Positions 8,165-16,441 are shown, counted from the first letter of the stretch. The stretch is DNA of 64,000 nucleotides from Parcubacteria group bacterium (GCA_002687175.1 NYZP01000030.1:7965-71964); one strand, 5' to 3'. Notes: generated from the letters alone by a model not told the origin. Translations and numbers: made by a program.

Positions 8165-9760
8165 ATGGATCTAACATTATATCGAAAATATCGCCCTCAA
8201 AGCTTTAAAGAAGTTATTGGGCAGAACCATGTTAAAACCACGGTTCAAAGTGAAATTGAAACTGGTAAAGTGGCTCATGCTTATCTATTTTCTGGTCCTC
8301 GTGGTCTTGGTAAAACTACTATGGCCCGGCTTTTGGCAAAAGCGGTTAATTGCTTAAAAGTAAAATCTGGTAGTAGTGAACCATGTAACAGCTGTGACGC
8401 TTGTACTGAATTAATGGCGGCTAAGTCGCTAGATATCATTGAAATCGATGCGGCGTCACATACCGGGGTTGATAATGTTCGGGAAAATATTATTGATAAT
8501 GCTCGGTTTACCCCAACAAGTCGTAAATTTAAAGTTTTTATTATTGATGAAGTTCACATGCTGTCAGTATCAGCATTTAATGCCCTGTTAAAAATTTTAG
8601 AGGAACCACCAGATCATGTAATGTTTATTTTGGCTACTACCGAAATTCATAAAGTTCCAGAAACTATTATTTCTCGTTGTCAGCACTTTGAATTCAGAAA
8701 AGTAACCGAGGCCGAAATTGTCGGTCGTTTAAATCAACTTGTTACAAAAGAAAAAAGATCAGTTGATAAATCAATTTTAGAAAATATTGCTTATTATGCA
8801 GATGGTGGTATGCGTGACGCTGAAAGTTTACTCGGTCAAATTTTATCTTTAAGTGATAAAGAAATTACCCCTGAGCAAGCCGAGTTAGTGCTACCACGAT
8901 CTCGTTTTGATTTAGTTTTAGAATTTATTGCTTATTTAAGTAAAAAGGATTCAACCGCCGCGATCGGCTTAATAAATCGGTTAGTTCAGGAAGGAATTGA
9001 TTTAGAAAAGTTTAATGTTGAACTAATTGAAGTGTTAAGAAAAATTTTACTGATAAAAATAAATCAAGATTTAAGTAAATATACTAGTGGTTTGAATAAA
9101 GATCTGGAAAAAAGAGTAACTGATATTTCTAAAGATATGACACTCAATTTTTTAGTTAGAGCAACAGAAATTTTTATGGCTAAACAGCAAGATCTTAAAT
9201 TCGCCACTATTTATCAACTGCCATTAGAATTAGCAATTTTAGAAATAATTGGTTCCAACCAGGAAGAAGTTAATGATAATGATAACGATGTAGATTCATC
9301 AAATAATAATAAACCTCTAGCAACACCTAAAGTAGATAATAAGATTACAGAGAGGCCAAAACCAGAAGTGAAAAAACAAGTTAATAGTGCTGTTGCTGTC
9401 AGACTAACTTTAGATCAAATTAAAGAAAAATGGGGAGAAGTTTTACAAAATTTAAAGCAGTATAATCAAAGCCTAGCTTCAGCTTTAAAGATTGGCCAAC
9501 CGGGATCGGTAAAAGATGATGGAACACTAGAGGTTTGCTTTAAACATAAATTTCATCAAGAAAGAATTAACGACACCAAAAACAAAAAGATTTTAGAAAG
9601 TGTCCTAGAAGAAATTTTTGGGGTTAAGCTAATTGTTAGAACATTAGTTGTTAAAGAACTGCCTGATAAGGAAGTCATAGTCGAAGCGGTTGCTGAAAAG
9701 CCAGCCGATGATTCCTTGGATAATATTTTAAAAACATTTGGCGGTCAGGTTGTAGATTAG
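8165..9760 (+). CDS. dnaX: DNA polymerase III subunit gamma/tau
   Basis: Clamp-loader ATPase of the replisome. Sequence shows the AAA+ Walker A GPRGLGKT at residues 44-51, a zinc knuckle (C63, C74, C77, C80), Walker B VFIIDEVHM at about 124-132, and the sensor/SRC motif IISRCQHFEF near residue 170. Domain III ends around residue 355, followed by a low-complexity Asn/Asp linker and a C-terminal tau-like domain from about residue 415. At 531 residues it has a bacterial DnaX architecture. The product continues in one frame; the A-rich run at 8751 is not in the phase needed for the gamma-type frameshift. Confidence 0.96.
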   Translation: MDLTLYRKYRPQSFKEVIGQNHVKTTVQSEIETGKVAHAYLFSGPRGLGKTTMARLLAKAVNCLKVKSGSSEPCNSCDACTELMAAKSLDIIEIDAASHTGVDNVRENIIDNARFTPTSRKFKVFIIDEVHMLSVSAFNALLKILEEPPDHVMFILATTEIHKVPETIISRCQHFEFRKVTEAEIVGRLNQLVTKEKRSVDKSILENIAYYADGGMRDAESLLGQILSLSDKEITPEQAELVLPRSRFDLVLEFIAYLSKKDSTAAIGLINRLVQEGIDLEKFNVELIEVLRKILLIKINQDLSKYTSGLNKDLEKRVTDISKDMTLNFLVRATEIFMAKQQDLKFATIYQLPLELAILEIIGSNQEEVNDNDNDVDSSNNNKPLATPKVDNKITERPKPEVKKQVNSAVAVRLTLDQIKEKWGEVLQNLKQYNQSLASALKIGQPGSVKDDGTLEVCFKHKFHQERINDTKNKKILESVLEEIFGVKLIVRTLVVKELPDKEVIVEAVAEKPADDSLDNILKTFGGQVVD

Positions 9761-9775
9761 ATAGACAGTAAATAT

Positions 9776-9944
9776 TCGGGGATCGTCCACCTACGCCAAA
9801 GCTTCGGTGGACAAGTCTAACGGCTTAGCCCCATAACTCGGGGATCGTCTAATCCCCGACATAAAGTCGGGGCAGGGTCCGGACGCCAGACATGGTTTGT
9901 CCTGTCCAAACTTCGGAGATCGTCTAACGTCCCCGCCCCATAAC
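9776..9944 (+). repeat. Tandem partial tRNA-Gln 5' copies with an inserted palindrome
   Basis: The tRNA-Gln 5' sequence (TCGGGGATCGTCTAA) recurs at 9776 (shorter), 9838 and, degenerate, at 9912, before the intact gene at 9945. In the 9838 copy an 8-bp hairpin (TCCCCGAC...GTCGGGG, 9853-9872) occupies the D-loop position and is followed by CAGGGTCCGGAC. The 9776 copy runs into a different palindrome (GTCCACC...GGTGGAC, 9785-9812). These copies lack anticodon and T arms and cannot be functional tRNAs. Confidence 0.75.
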
Positions 9945-10015
9945 TCGGGGATCGTCTAATGGTAGGACGCCTGGTTCTGGTCCAGGTAATCTAGGTTCGA
10001 ATCCTGGTCCCCGAG
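9945..10015 (+). tRNA. tRNA-Gln (anticodon CTG)
   Basis: Complete cloverleaf: acceptor stem TCGGGGA/TCCCCGA, D arm, anticodon stem CCTGG/CCAGG with loop TTCTGGT (anticodon CTG), T arm CTAGG/CCTGG with loop TTCGAAT. CCA is not encoded. The acceptor stem is extended outward by 13 further complementary bases on both sides (9932-9944 with 10015-10027), so the gene sits in a perfect 19-bp inverted repeat counted from the acceptor stem. Confidence 0.92.
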
Positions 10016-10032
10016 TTATGGGGCGGGATAAA

Positions 10033-10113
10033 TAGGACGCCAGGTGGCGCCTGCCCCGCCGCATGGCGGGGGATCCTGGTAATCGGGGTTCGCGCGAAGC
10101 GCCTGTCTCCGAG
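10033..10113 (+). pseudogene. tRNA-Gln 3' relic with palindromes in anticodon and T loops
   Basis: Begins with the D-arm end AGGACGCC, keeps a CCAGG/CCTGG anticodon stem, the linker TAATC and a T arm starting GGGGTTCG, and ends in CTCCGAG. A 7-bp palindrome (CCCCGCC GCAT GGCGGGG, 10054-10071) occupies the anticodon loop and a GCGC-GAA-GCGC hairpin (10092-10102) the T loop. With the 5' copies at 9776-9944 it flanks the intact tRNA-Gln. The remainder of the gap up to 10200 holds another imperfect palindrome (about 10134-10163). Confidence 0.7.
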
Positions 10114-10200
10114 GCTTGTACAGGAATCATGCTTGTCCGCCAAAGCCTGGAGGGCGTAGGTGGTTCCCTGAGCCAATAAATAATAAATAAATAAAATTTA

Positions 10201-10980
10201 ATGGACCCTAAATATCAGCAGATTATTGATTTTATCAAGGAGTCTGGAGAGGAGATTGTAGAACAATTTGGAAAAATTAAATATATTGATGTTAAACATC
10301 GTTTCACCAGCGAATACGATTTAAAAATTGAACGAGGCTTTGAAAAAATTGTTAAAGGTTTTGGTGAAGGCCATAAACTTTATGCTGAAGAAGAACACGA
10401 TGCCTTTAGCGAGGCAAATAATTTGTGGGTAGTCGACCCAATTAGTGGCACACGATTTTTAATTGAAGGCACAAAGTACTACTCCATTGTGGCTACTCAT
10501 GTGCAAAATGGAAAATCATTATTCTCGGCGGTGTATGGTCCCAGTATTAATGAATTTTTTGTAGCTATGGCTGGTCAAGGTTCATTTTTGAATGATAAAA
10601 AAATTACTATTAATCCTAGTCAACCAAATCCTAAAATAATATTTAAAGTTTCTGATGAGTGGAAAGATTTAGAAGCTGCTGAAAGAGTTCGTTTGGTGCT
10701 AAAAACTTTCAATTTCGAAGAAGTTGAAAAATCAGAAGCGCTAAATTACAGCAATGTTGCCTGTGGTCGAGCTGACTGCTTTGTTTTACTGGGTAAAGAT
10801 TCTTTTCCCAGTTTTGCTGGTCAATTAATAGTGACCGAAGCGGGAGGTGTTTTTAGCAATATTAAAGGGGAGTCCATAATTAATCACGATGATAAAATTT
10901 TTATTGCCGGTGAACAAACTATTAATGACAAGATCTTACCGTTAGTCCAAAAGGCTCTCGGCTCTTATTACATTAATTAA
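10201..10980 (+). CDS. Inositol monophosphatase-family protein, probably catalytically altered
   Basis: Member of the Mg-dependent IMPase/FBPase-like fold by the EEEH segment near residue 63 and the WVVDPISGT segment near residue 78, plus the C-terminal AGQLIVTEAGG. In active enzymes the metal site reads DPIDGT and WDxAAG; here the second Asp is Ser (DPISGT) and the WD pair is replaced by PS, so two metal ligands appear lost. It may have changed substrate or lost catalysis. The following redoxin gene starts immediately after the stop codon, suggesting an operon. Family assignment is firm; function is uncertain. Confidence 0.8.
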   Translation: MDPKYQQIIDFIKESGEEIVEQFGKIKYIDVKHRFTSEYDLKIERGFEKIVKGFGEGHKLYAEEEHDAFSEANNLWVVDPISGTRFLIEGTKYYSIVATHVQNGKSLFSAVYGPSINEFFVAMAGQGSFLNDKKITINPSQPNPKIIFKVSDEWKDLEAAERVRLVLKTFNFEEVEKSEALNYSNVACGRADCFVLLGKDSFPSFAGQLIVTEAGGVFSNIKGESIINHDDKIFIAGEQTINDKILPLVQKALGSYYIN

Positions 10981-11526
10981 ATGTCACTTGAAAAATCTAA
11001 AATAAAATTAGAAACTGGGGATCAAGCTCCTGATTTTAGTTTACTGGGTATTGATGATAAACAATATTCACTGGCTGATTTTACTGATTTTGAATCAGTT
11101 TTAATAATTTTTATGTGCAATCACTGCCCCTACGTAAAAGCTAAAATTGATGTTTTGAATAATCTTCAAAAAAAGTATAGTTCTCAATTAGCGATTGTTG
11201 GAATCAACAGTAATGATCCTAATTATCCAGGAGAGGGAATGGAGTTGATGAAAGAATTTACCAAGGAACATAAAATAAATTATTTTTATCTACTTGATGA
11301 TTCACAAGATACAGCAAAATCTTATGGCGCTACTTGCACACCAGATCCATTTTTATTAAACAAAGAACACAAGTTAGTTTTCCATGGACGACTTAATAAT
11401 CAAATGCAACCAGAAGATAAGTCGACTGAAGAGACCATGGAGTTAAAAATTGAACAGCTTCTGAAGAATGAAAAAATCAGTGACGATTTTTTACCCTCAA
11501 TGGGGTGTTCTATTAAATGGTTATAA
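10981..11526 (+). CDS. Redoxin (AhpC/TSA-like thioredoxin-fold) protein
   Basis: 181-residue thioredoxin-fold peroxidase-type protein. DQAPDFSLLGID at residues 14-25 is the typical entry, and CNHCPYV near residues 45-51 supplies the redox CxxC. The segment CTPDPFLLN matches the cis-Pro region of this subfamily. It belongs to the cytosolic AhpC/TSA redoxins with a CxxCPYV site rather than to 2-Cys peroxiredoxins. It is translated directly after the IMPase-like gene and 18 bases before ybaB. Role: disposal of peroxides or thiol-disulphide exchange, inferred from family. Confidence 0.88.
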   Translation: MSLEKSKIKLETGDQAPDFSLLGIDDKQYSLADFTDFESVLIIFMCNHCPYVKAKIDVLNNLQKKYSSQLAIVGINSNDPNYPGEGMELMKEFTKEHKINYFYLLDDSQDTAKSYGATCTPDPFLLNKEHKLVFHGRLNNQMQPEDKSTEETMELKIEQLLKNEKISDDFLPSMGCSIKWL

Positions 11527-11544
11527 ATTATTAAAATAAATATT

Positions 11545-11799
11545 ATGTTAGATAAATTTAAAGAGTTAGGAAAACTTAAGGCCTTACAAGACCAAGCAAA
11601 AAATGAAAGATTCGAAGCAAATAAGGATGGTGTTAAAGTTGTGGTCAATGGTAGCTTTAACGTAGAAGAAGTAGTTTTAAATTCGGAATTAACAGTTGAG
11701 CAACAAGCTGACATTGTTAAAGAGTGTTTTAATGATGCTATTAGAAATGCTCAAATGGGAATGGCCCAAAAAATGCAAGGTTTAGGACTAGGAATGTAA
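11545..11799 (+). CDS. ybaB: YbaB/EbfC nucleoid-associated protein
   Basis: 84-residue DNA-binding protein. The helical N-terminus, the beta motif GVKVVVNGSFNVEEVVL and the C-terminal helix NAIRNAQMGMAQ-like segment match the YbaB family, although it is shorter than the usual 100-110 residues because both ends are trimmed. In many bacteria ybaB lies between dnaX and recR; here dnaX is 1.8 kb upstream on the same strand and recR is far away at 48104, so the ancestral cluster is partly broken up. Last gene of the 10201-11799 run. Confidence 0.9.
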   Translation: MLDKFKELGKLKALQDQAKNERFEANKDGVKVVVNGSFNVEEVVLNSELTVEQQADIVKECFNDAIRNAQMGMAQKMQGLGLGM

Positions 11800-11802
11800 A
11801 TA

Positions 11803-11831
11803 TTGACTAATTTTAGTCATATTGCTACCAT
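11803..11831 (+). promoter_or_regulatory. Promoter of the metalloprotease gene
   Basis: TTGACT at 11803-11808, 17-bp spacer, TACCAT at 11826-11831 with an upstream TG (extended -10). Confidence 0.5.
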
Positions 11832-11866
11832 AATTGTATATATTATTAATAATAATACAAAAACTT

Positions 11867-12685
11867 ATGATGTTTAATAAAAAAGTATTAATCGCCACGG
11901 TATTCATTTTCGCCCTAGGTGCTTACATCACAGTGGTAAATGCTAGTCATTCATAGGGAAATTATCACTGGGGAAGAACAACAAGTACTTTTACCCTTGA
12001 GCTTGGAGACAATCTTTCTTCAGATTGGGATTCTTATTTAGTAACTACCAGCAGTGACTGGAGCCAATCAACTGCTCTTGATACAATTATAAAATCAGGT
12101 AAAGGTAAAAGAAACTGTCGAGCCACTGATGGTCGTGCTGAAGTATGTAATAGCAGTTATGGTAATAATGGTTGGTTAGGAATAGCTCAAATTTGGATTA
12201 GCGGCGAACACATCACTAAAGGTGTTGTTAAAGTTAATGATTCTTATTTTGATACTCCTACCTATGATACTCCAGCTTGGAGAAATGTAGTTATGTGTCA
12301 GGAGGTTGGACACATCCTTGGTCTTGGTCACGTAGATGAAGATTTCAATAACCCACCATCAGGTACCTGCATGGATTATTCAGCTGATCCGGAACCAAAT
12401 CAACATCCAAATCAACATGATTATGACATGTTAGAAATAATCTACGCTCACCTTGATAGTGTTGATACCTATAAATCTTCTGATGACGATGGCGGTGGTA
12501 ACGGTAATAATGGTAGAGGCGGTGGTAGAGGTAAGCCAGAAGGAGTTGGCAACAACATGGACTTAAATGACCCATCAGCTTGGGGACAATCTATTAAAGA
12601 AGATGCCCAAGGAAATAAATCTTTATTTGTAAAGGATTTAGGTAATGGTGAAAAATTATTCACCTTTGTTACCTGGATTCAATAA
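11867..12685 (+). pseudogene. Secreted metzincin-like metalloprotease with in-frame amber codon
   Basis: The frame opens at ATG 11867 with a clear signal peptide (MMFNKKVLIATVFIFALGAY) and continues to 12685, but codon 30 (11954-11956) is TAG, just after the signal peptide. Downstream the protein is intact: QEVGHILGLGH (about residues 145-155) is the zinc-binding region, CMDYS a Met-turn-like segment, then HDYDMLEIIYAH, and a Gly/Asn/Arg-rich linker. The first ligand of the HExxHxxGxxH motif is Gln here, which may be a family trait. The change TGG to TAG or CAG to TAG would explain the stop. Either a recent pseudogene, a readthrough gene, or an assembly error. Promoter and terminator are both preserved. 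Confidence 0.75.
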
Positions 12686-12713
12686 GTTGATAGCTTAAAT
12701 TAAAAATCCTTAA

Positions 12714-12744
12714 ACAGCCCGCTATATTCTAGCGGGCTGTTTTT
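12714..12744 (+). terminator. Intrinsic terminator after the metalloprotease
   Basis: Perfect 10-bp stem ACAGCCCGCT/AGCGGGCTGT with a 7-nt loop, followed by Ts. Confidence 0.88.
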
Positions 12745-12750
12745 ATATCA

Positions 12751-12782
12751 TTGACAATTTAGAAAAAATATAATAGTATAAT
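12751..12782 (+). promoter_or_regulatory. Promoter of the two-gene orphan cassette
   Basis: Consensus TTGACA at 12751-12756; several overlapping -10 candidates (TAGTAT at 12774, TATAAT at 12777). It lies directly behind the preceding terminator. Confidence 0.6.
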
Positions 12783-12835
12783 TTATCGTTCATTGAATGT
12801 TAAATACTACTCAACTTGGAAAGGAGGTATACCCA

Positions 12836-13393
12836 ATGCCTACCTATAGGATGATTCGCTGTGGCACAGACTATTCTTTTGTGATTGTAGTAACACCAGC
12901 AGATACTGACCCTATGTCAGAGGATGGTACTTTTTATCGGTACCTTAGGGAAGATGACGGAGATGACCCAGCAGTTTTTTATGAAATAGAAAGACTAACA
13001 GCCGTTGGTTATTTTGGTGGCATATATGACGGATCTCGTGCTTTTGCACCAAGAAAACGTTTCGAATCCCTTGACGCCATATTGGAATTTATCCATGGTG
13101 ATGACCATTCAATACGAGTCAAGGTTACAGCAGATGAAGCTGGAGAAGTGCTTGTTGGTTACGGATATCTTCAAGAAGCTGTGATTGTATATATTGTAAG
13201 AGCACCTGACGGTAAATTAAGGAGTAGAAAAAACCCAGAAGAAAAGCCATCTGAAAAAGAAATTTCTGAGTGGGGCGGACAGTTGATAGTTGAAGGTAAC
13301 CATCACAAAATTGTACTTGATGATGGTAGGGAAGTTTACGATTTCCAAGTTCACTGGGATGAAGTTCTTGAAGGAGAGGAGGAACACGTATGA
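12836..13393 (+). CDS. Orphan protein, unknown function
   Basis: 185-residue protein starting MPTYRMIRCG. I place the start at 12836, not at the ATG at 12797, because AAGGAGGT at 12821-12828 is a near-perfect Shine-Dalgarno 7 bases upstream. The protein is acidic, soluble-looking and rich in Asp, Glu, Val and Tyr; no membrane helix, signal peptide or domain I recognise. The composition suggests a globular beta-rich protein. It overlaps the next gene by ATGA, so the two are translationally coupled. Base composition is higher in GC than neighbours. Confidence 0.75.
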   Translation: MPTYRMIRCGTDYSFVIVVTPADTDPMSEDGTFYRYLREDDGDDPAVFYEIERLTAVGYFGGIYDGSRAFAPRKRFESLDAILEFIHGDDHSIRVKVTADEAGEVLVGYGYLQEAVIVYIVRAPDGKLRSRKNPEEKPSEKEISEWGGQLIVEGNHHKIVLDDGREVYDFQVHWDEVLEGEEEHV

Positions 13394-13611
13394 AGAGAAA
13401 ATTATCGTTATTTTGGATTATCCATTTCAGTAGCAAGCCTAATGAACGACACGAAGTAATTGCTCTGACCAAGGGTCAAGCTATTGAAAAAGCTTGCTTA
13501 ATATACAGGCTTAAAAAAAGACATGTTGTAACTGCTTTTCATGTAGGCAAAGCCAGAGAAAAGCATAGGTCCTATCTTACCAGGAGATTAAGGGAACTAC
13601 ATTCTTGGTAA
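13390..13611 (+). CDS. Small basic orphan protein, coupled to the preceding gene
   Basis: 73-residue, strongly basic protein (many Lys, Arg, His) with an Ile/Phe-rich N-terminal part and the helical segment GQAIEKACLIYRLKKR. No recognised family. Its ATG overlaps the upstream stop (ATGA), and GGAGAGGAGG just upstream inside the previous gene provides a Shine-Dalgarno. The pair acidic protein plus small basic protein resembles the organisation of toxin-antitoxin or other partner modules, but nothing in either sequence identifies such a function. Confidence 0.65.
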   Translation: MKRKLSLFWIIHFSSKPNERHEVIALTKGQAIEKACLIYRLKKRHVVTAFHVGKAREKHRSYLTRRLRELHSW

Positions 13612-13650
13612 TTAGTATTCATTTCAGTTAGCTTAATCAGGTTAACAACC

Positions 13651-13686
13651 AAAGCTCAATGATAATATCAAAGAGCTTTTTTTATT
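13651..13686 (+). terminator. Intrinsic terminator of the orphan cassette
   Basis: AAAGCTC at 13651-13657 pairs with GAGCTTT at 13673-13679, followed by a run of Ts. Confidence 0.72.
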
Positions 13687-13728
13687 TTAAATTTTGTTAA
13701 TTAACAAATTTTTGCTAAGATTAGGTTA

Positions 13729-14823
13729 ATGTTATTTGGACTTATAAATTTAATAGTAATTGCCCCGATGATTCTTTTTTCTCTTGGGGTTACTTATCTT
13801 TTAAATAATGGCGAACCAACATATAAAGTCTTGACACGACCGGAAAAAATAGAGGTCAAAGCCATCTACATGACTGGTTATACGGCTGGCTGGAAAGCAC
13901 GCAGGGAAGAATTAATTAATTTGATTGAAACTACCGAGCTTAATGCCGTGGTTATAGATATTAAAGATTCTACTGGTAGGATCTTTTTTGATACTAATAT
14001 ACCATTAGTTAATAAAATTGGTGCCGAGGATATTAGAATTCCTGATTTAGCAGAGTTAGTCCAGGATTTAAAAAGCAGGGGAATTTATACTATTGCCAGG
14101 ATGGTGGTGTTTCAAGATCCCTATTTAGCCAGAAGTAAGCCGGAAATCGCTTTAAATGCAAAATACGGTGGCCTTTGGCGTGATTGGAAAGGTCTATCTT
14201 GGGTTGACCCAACCCAAAAGTTTGTTTGGGATTATAATATGGATTTAGCCAAAGAGGCAGTTAAATTAGGCTTTGATGAAATTAATTTTGATTATATTCG
14301 TTTTCCTTCGGATGGCAATATTAAACAAATCTCTTTTGCAAATCTAAAGGATAGCAGTTCCCTTGGTAAGTCAGAAGTGATGAAGAGTTTTTATGAGTAT
14401 CTAAATGAAACCCTAAGCTATGTACCAGTTATTACTTCGGCTGACATGTTCGGCATGGTTCTTTGGCGTGATGATGGTTTGAATATTGGTCAACGGTTTG
14501 ACGATGCCGCTCCTAATTTTGATTTCATAGCTCCGATGGTATATCCATCTCATTATCCTTCTGGTTTTGAAGGTTTTGCTAATCCAGCGGCTCATCCTTA
14601 CGAGGTTATCTATCGCAGTTTAATCCAAGTTGAGGACAGACTAGTTGACTCACGAGCTCAACTTAGGCCTTGGCTCCAGGATTTTGATTTAGGTGCAGTT
14701 TATACTCCAGAGATGATACGTTTACAAAAACAGGCAACTTATGATGGCGGTGGCAATGGTTGGTTTTTATGGAATGCCTCTAATAACTATACCGTAGGCG
14801 GACTTGAGTTAGCCATAGAATAA
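13729..14823 (+). CDS. Putative glycoside hydrolase, DUF4015 family
   Basis: 364-residue protein with one N-terminal membrane helix (residues 1-25) and an extracytoplasmic TIM-barrel-like domain. The DUF4015 pattern is visible: YMTGYTAGW near residue 47, NAVVIDIKDSTGRIFF near 73-88, GIYTIARMVVFQDPYLA near 119, WVDPTQ near 162, EINFDYIRFPSDG near 184-196 and DFIAPMVYPSHY near 265. These acidic strands resemble glycosidase active-site strands, so a role in cell-wall or polysaccharide cleavage is likely from family knowledge. Not part of an obvious operon. Confidence 0.9.
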   Translation: MLFGLINLIVIAPMILFSLGVTYLLNNGEPTYKVLTRPEKIEVKAIYMTGYTAGWKARREELINLIETTELNAVVIDIKDSTGRIFFDTNIPLVNKIGAEDIRIPDLAELVQDLKSRGIYTIARMVVFQDPYLARSKPEIALNAKYGGLWRDWKGLSWVDPTQKFVWDYNMDLAKEAVKLGFDEINFDYIRFPSDGNIKQISFANLKDSSSLGKSEVMKSFYEYLNETLSYVPVITSADMFGMVLWRDDGLNIGQRFDDAAPNFDFIAPMVYPSHYPSGFEGFANPAAHPYEVIYRSLIQVEDRLVDSRAQLRPWLQDFDLGAVYTPEMIRLQKQATYDGGGNGWFLWNASNNYTVGGLELAIE

Positions 14824-14932
14824 TGGCTTAACTTGTGGATAATTTGGTAAATTTTAATTTGCTCTAAATGGTCGTTTTTGTTAAAGTGTACTCACATTAA
14901 AAATTAGATATACCTCCTTAAGGTTTTATCAT

Positions 14933-16435
14933 ATGTATTTAGAATTTTTATCATTTAGGAGGAGGGTTAAGGCCACATTTACGGTAGGTCTTTTTTTTAT
15001 ATTAATAATTTTTTTATTATTAGCTGCTCCAGTAAGTGCAGAAACTAACAACTCAATTTCCGGACGTATTTTTGAAGACCTTAATTTTAATGATGTTCTA
15101 GATGATGGTGAGATTATTCTAGAAGATTGGACATTAAATTTGTACAAAGCTGACAATCTAGTTAGTTCACAAAAAACTAATGAAGCCGGTAAATATTTTT
15201 TTGGTAATTTAGCTTCCGGGGAATATTCGTTAAAGTTAACAATTCCTGATAAGTGGTTAGCAGTTTCCGCTAGTTTAGTAACTGTTAATGTTGCTACTAA
15301 CTCTAGTCAAGAAATAAATTTTACTGCCTATAAGATATTTAGAGAGGAGCCAGTTTTAAGTCCGATGATGACATTGACTAATCAAAGTGTTGAAGTGTTA
15401 TCACCAACCTCTGTTAGGATTACTTGGTTTACCAATAAAGAAGCTACGACTCAAGTTGTTTTTGATAAATCAGGTGTTAGTAATGATCAGCTGATAATTA
15501 GTAACAATAGTTTAAGCTACAATTTTTCATCAGTAATAGATTTCAATGGAAATACTTTTCATTCAGTTATTTTGACTGACTTAGACCCGGCGGCAACCTA
15601 TAACTATCGCGCTGCTTCAATTCCTAATCCCAGACAATGGCGTGGTTCACCTCGGATTTATACTGACGAAGTAGATTTTGTTACCGATAAATTACCACCA
15701 GAGGTTAGTCAGCCATTACCAAGTACAACAATTGAGGAACAGGATCCTGTTTCAGAAATAATACCTGATGGGCAAGTTTTAGGAGTTAAAAAAGATTTAG
15801 CGGTGACTGAAGTTGTTTCCGAGAAAAATTTAGTCATTGAAGACCCTGACGAGAAAGACCAAAGTGAAGAAGTAGTATTGAATGAAGAATTACCAATTAA
15901 TGTTGCAAATCCTTCACTAGACTCATTCAACTGCCGGCCACATATTTGGATTCTGCTAATTTTAAATGTATTTGCGATCGTAGTACTTAGATCAAAAGGT
16001 CAAAGAACAAAAAGTAATAGGGTTCAAAGACTTTGGTATTTAGTGGCAATTCTGGTGGCAGGGCCAACAACACTTGGTTACCCAGGTTGCTGGTTGATAA
16101 CTTGGTTAGTATTTACTTTAGTATTATCAATAGCTATTATAGCCGGGTTTAAAAGTAAACCACCAAATAACAATTCAGGGCCGTCATATATAGTTCCCGA
16201 AAAACCGCCAACCATTCCTAAAATTGTAGATACCATTAATGATAAACAAACTGTTGAAAAACCCGAAATAAAATCATCAATTGAAAAAGTAAATAATGAG
16301 GTTAATACGAACGCAACTTCTCCGCCAATTAATTTACCACCGCCATCATCGTCACCAATAACATCGCCTCCAGCTGAACCAAAAAATGATCCCAATCAAC
16401 CAGATCCACCGCCAGACAACCGATTTCCTCTTTAG
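14933..16435 (+). CDS. Surface protein with SdrD-B and fibronectin-like domains
   Basis: 500-residue exported protein. Residues 1-33 form a signal peptide (LFFILIIFLLLAAPVSA). Residues about 40-125 are an SdrD-B/Cna-B-like beta sandwich (ISGRIFEDLNFNDVLDDGE), residues about 145-250 resemble a fibronectin III / phosphatase-N fold (VRITWFTNKEATTQV). Membrane helices occur around residues 335-420, followed by a Pro/Asn-rich cytosolic or cell-wall tail. No Shine-Dalgarno precedes the ATG. Likely a cell-surface adhesin or scaffold; no enzymatic motif is visible. Confidence 0.82.
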   Translation: MYLEFLSFRRRVKATFTVGLFFILIIFLLLAAPVSAETNNSISGRIFEDLNFNDVLDDGEIILEDWTLNLYKADNLVSSQKTNEAGKYFFGNLASGEYSLKLTIPDKWLAVSASLVTVNVATNSSQEINFTAYKIFREEPVLSPMMTLTNQSVEVLSPTSVRITWFTNKEATTQVVFDKSGVSNDQLIISNNSLSYNFSSVIDFNGNTFHSVILTDLDPAATYNYRAASIPNPRQWRGSPRIYTDEVDFVTDKLPPEVSQPLPSTTIEEQDPVSEIIPDGQVLGVKKDLAVTEVVSEKNLVIEDPDEKDQSEEVVLNEELPINVANPSLDSFNCRPHIWILLILNVFAIVVLRSKGQRTKSNRVQRLWYLVAILVAGPTTLGYPGCWLITWLVFTLVLSIAIIAGFKSKPPNNNSGPSYIVPEKPPTIPKIVDTINDKQTVEKPEIKSSIEKVNNEVNTNATSPPINLPPPSSSPITSPPAEPKNDPNQPDPPPDNRFPL

Positions 16436-16441
16436 ATATAG

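Noticed and set aside
8751..8757. A6G run in dnaX as a programmed frameshift site
   Set aside because: The run is in the wrong phase (GAA AAA AGA) and near residue 196, far before the end of domain III.
9924..10176. Two minus-strand ORFs over the tRNA-Gln locus
   Set aside because: They are shadows of tRNA and palindromic sequence; composition follows the RNA.
12797..12835. Upstream start for the 12836 gene
   Set aside because: The added 13 residues would be encoded across the Shine-Dalgarno site itself.
14834..14842. DnaA boxes (14834-14842 perfect on the minus strand; 50485; 62362) as a replication origin
   Set aside because: Only isolated single boxes, with no cluster, no AT-rich unwinding tract next to them and no dnaA or dnaN gene in the window.
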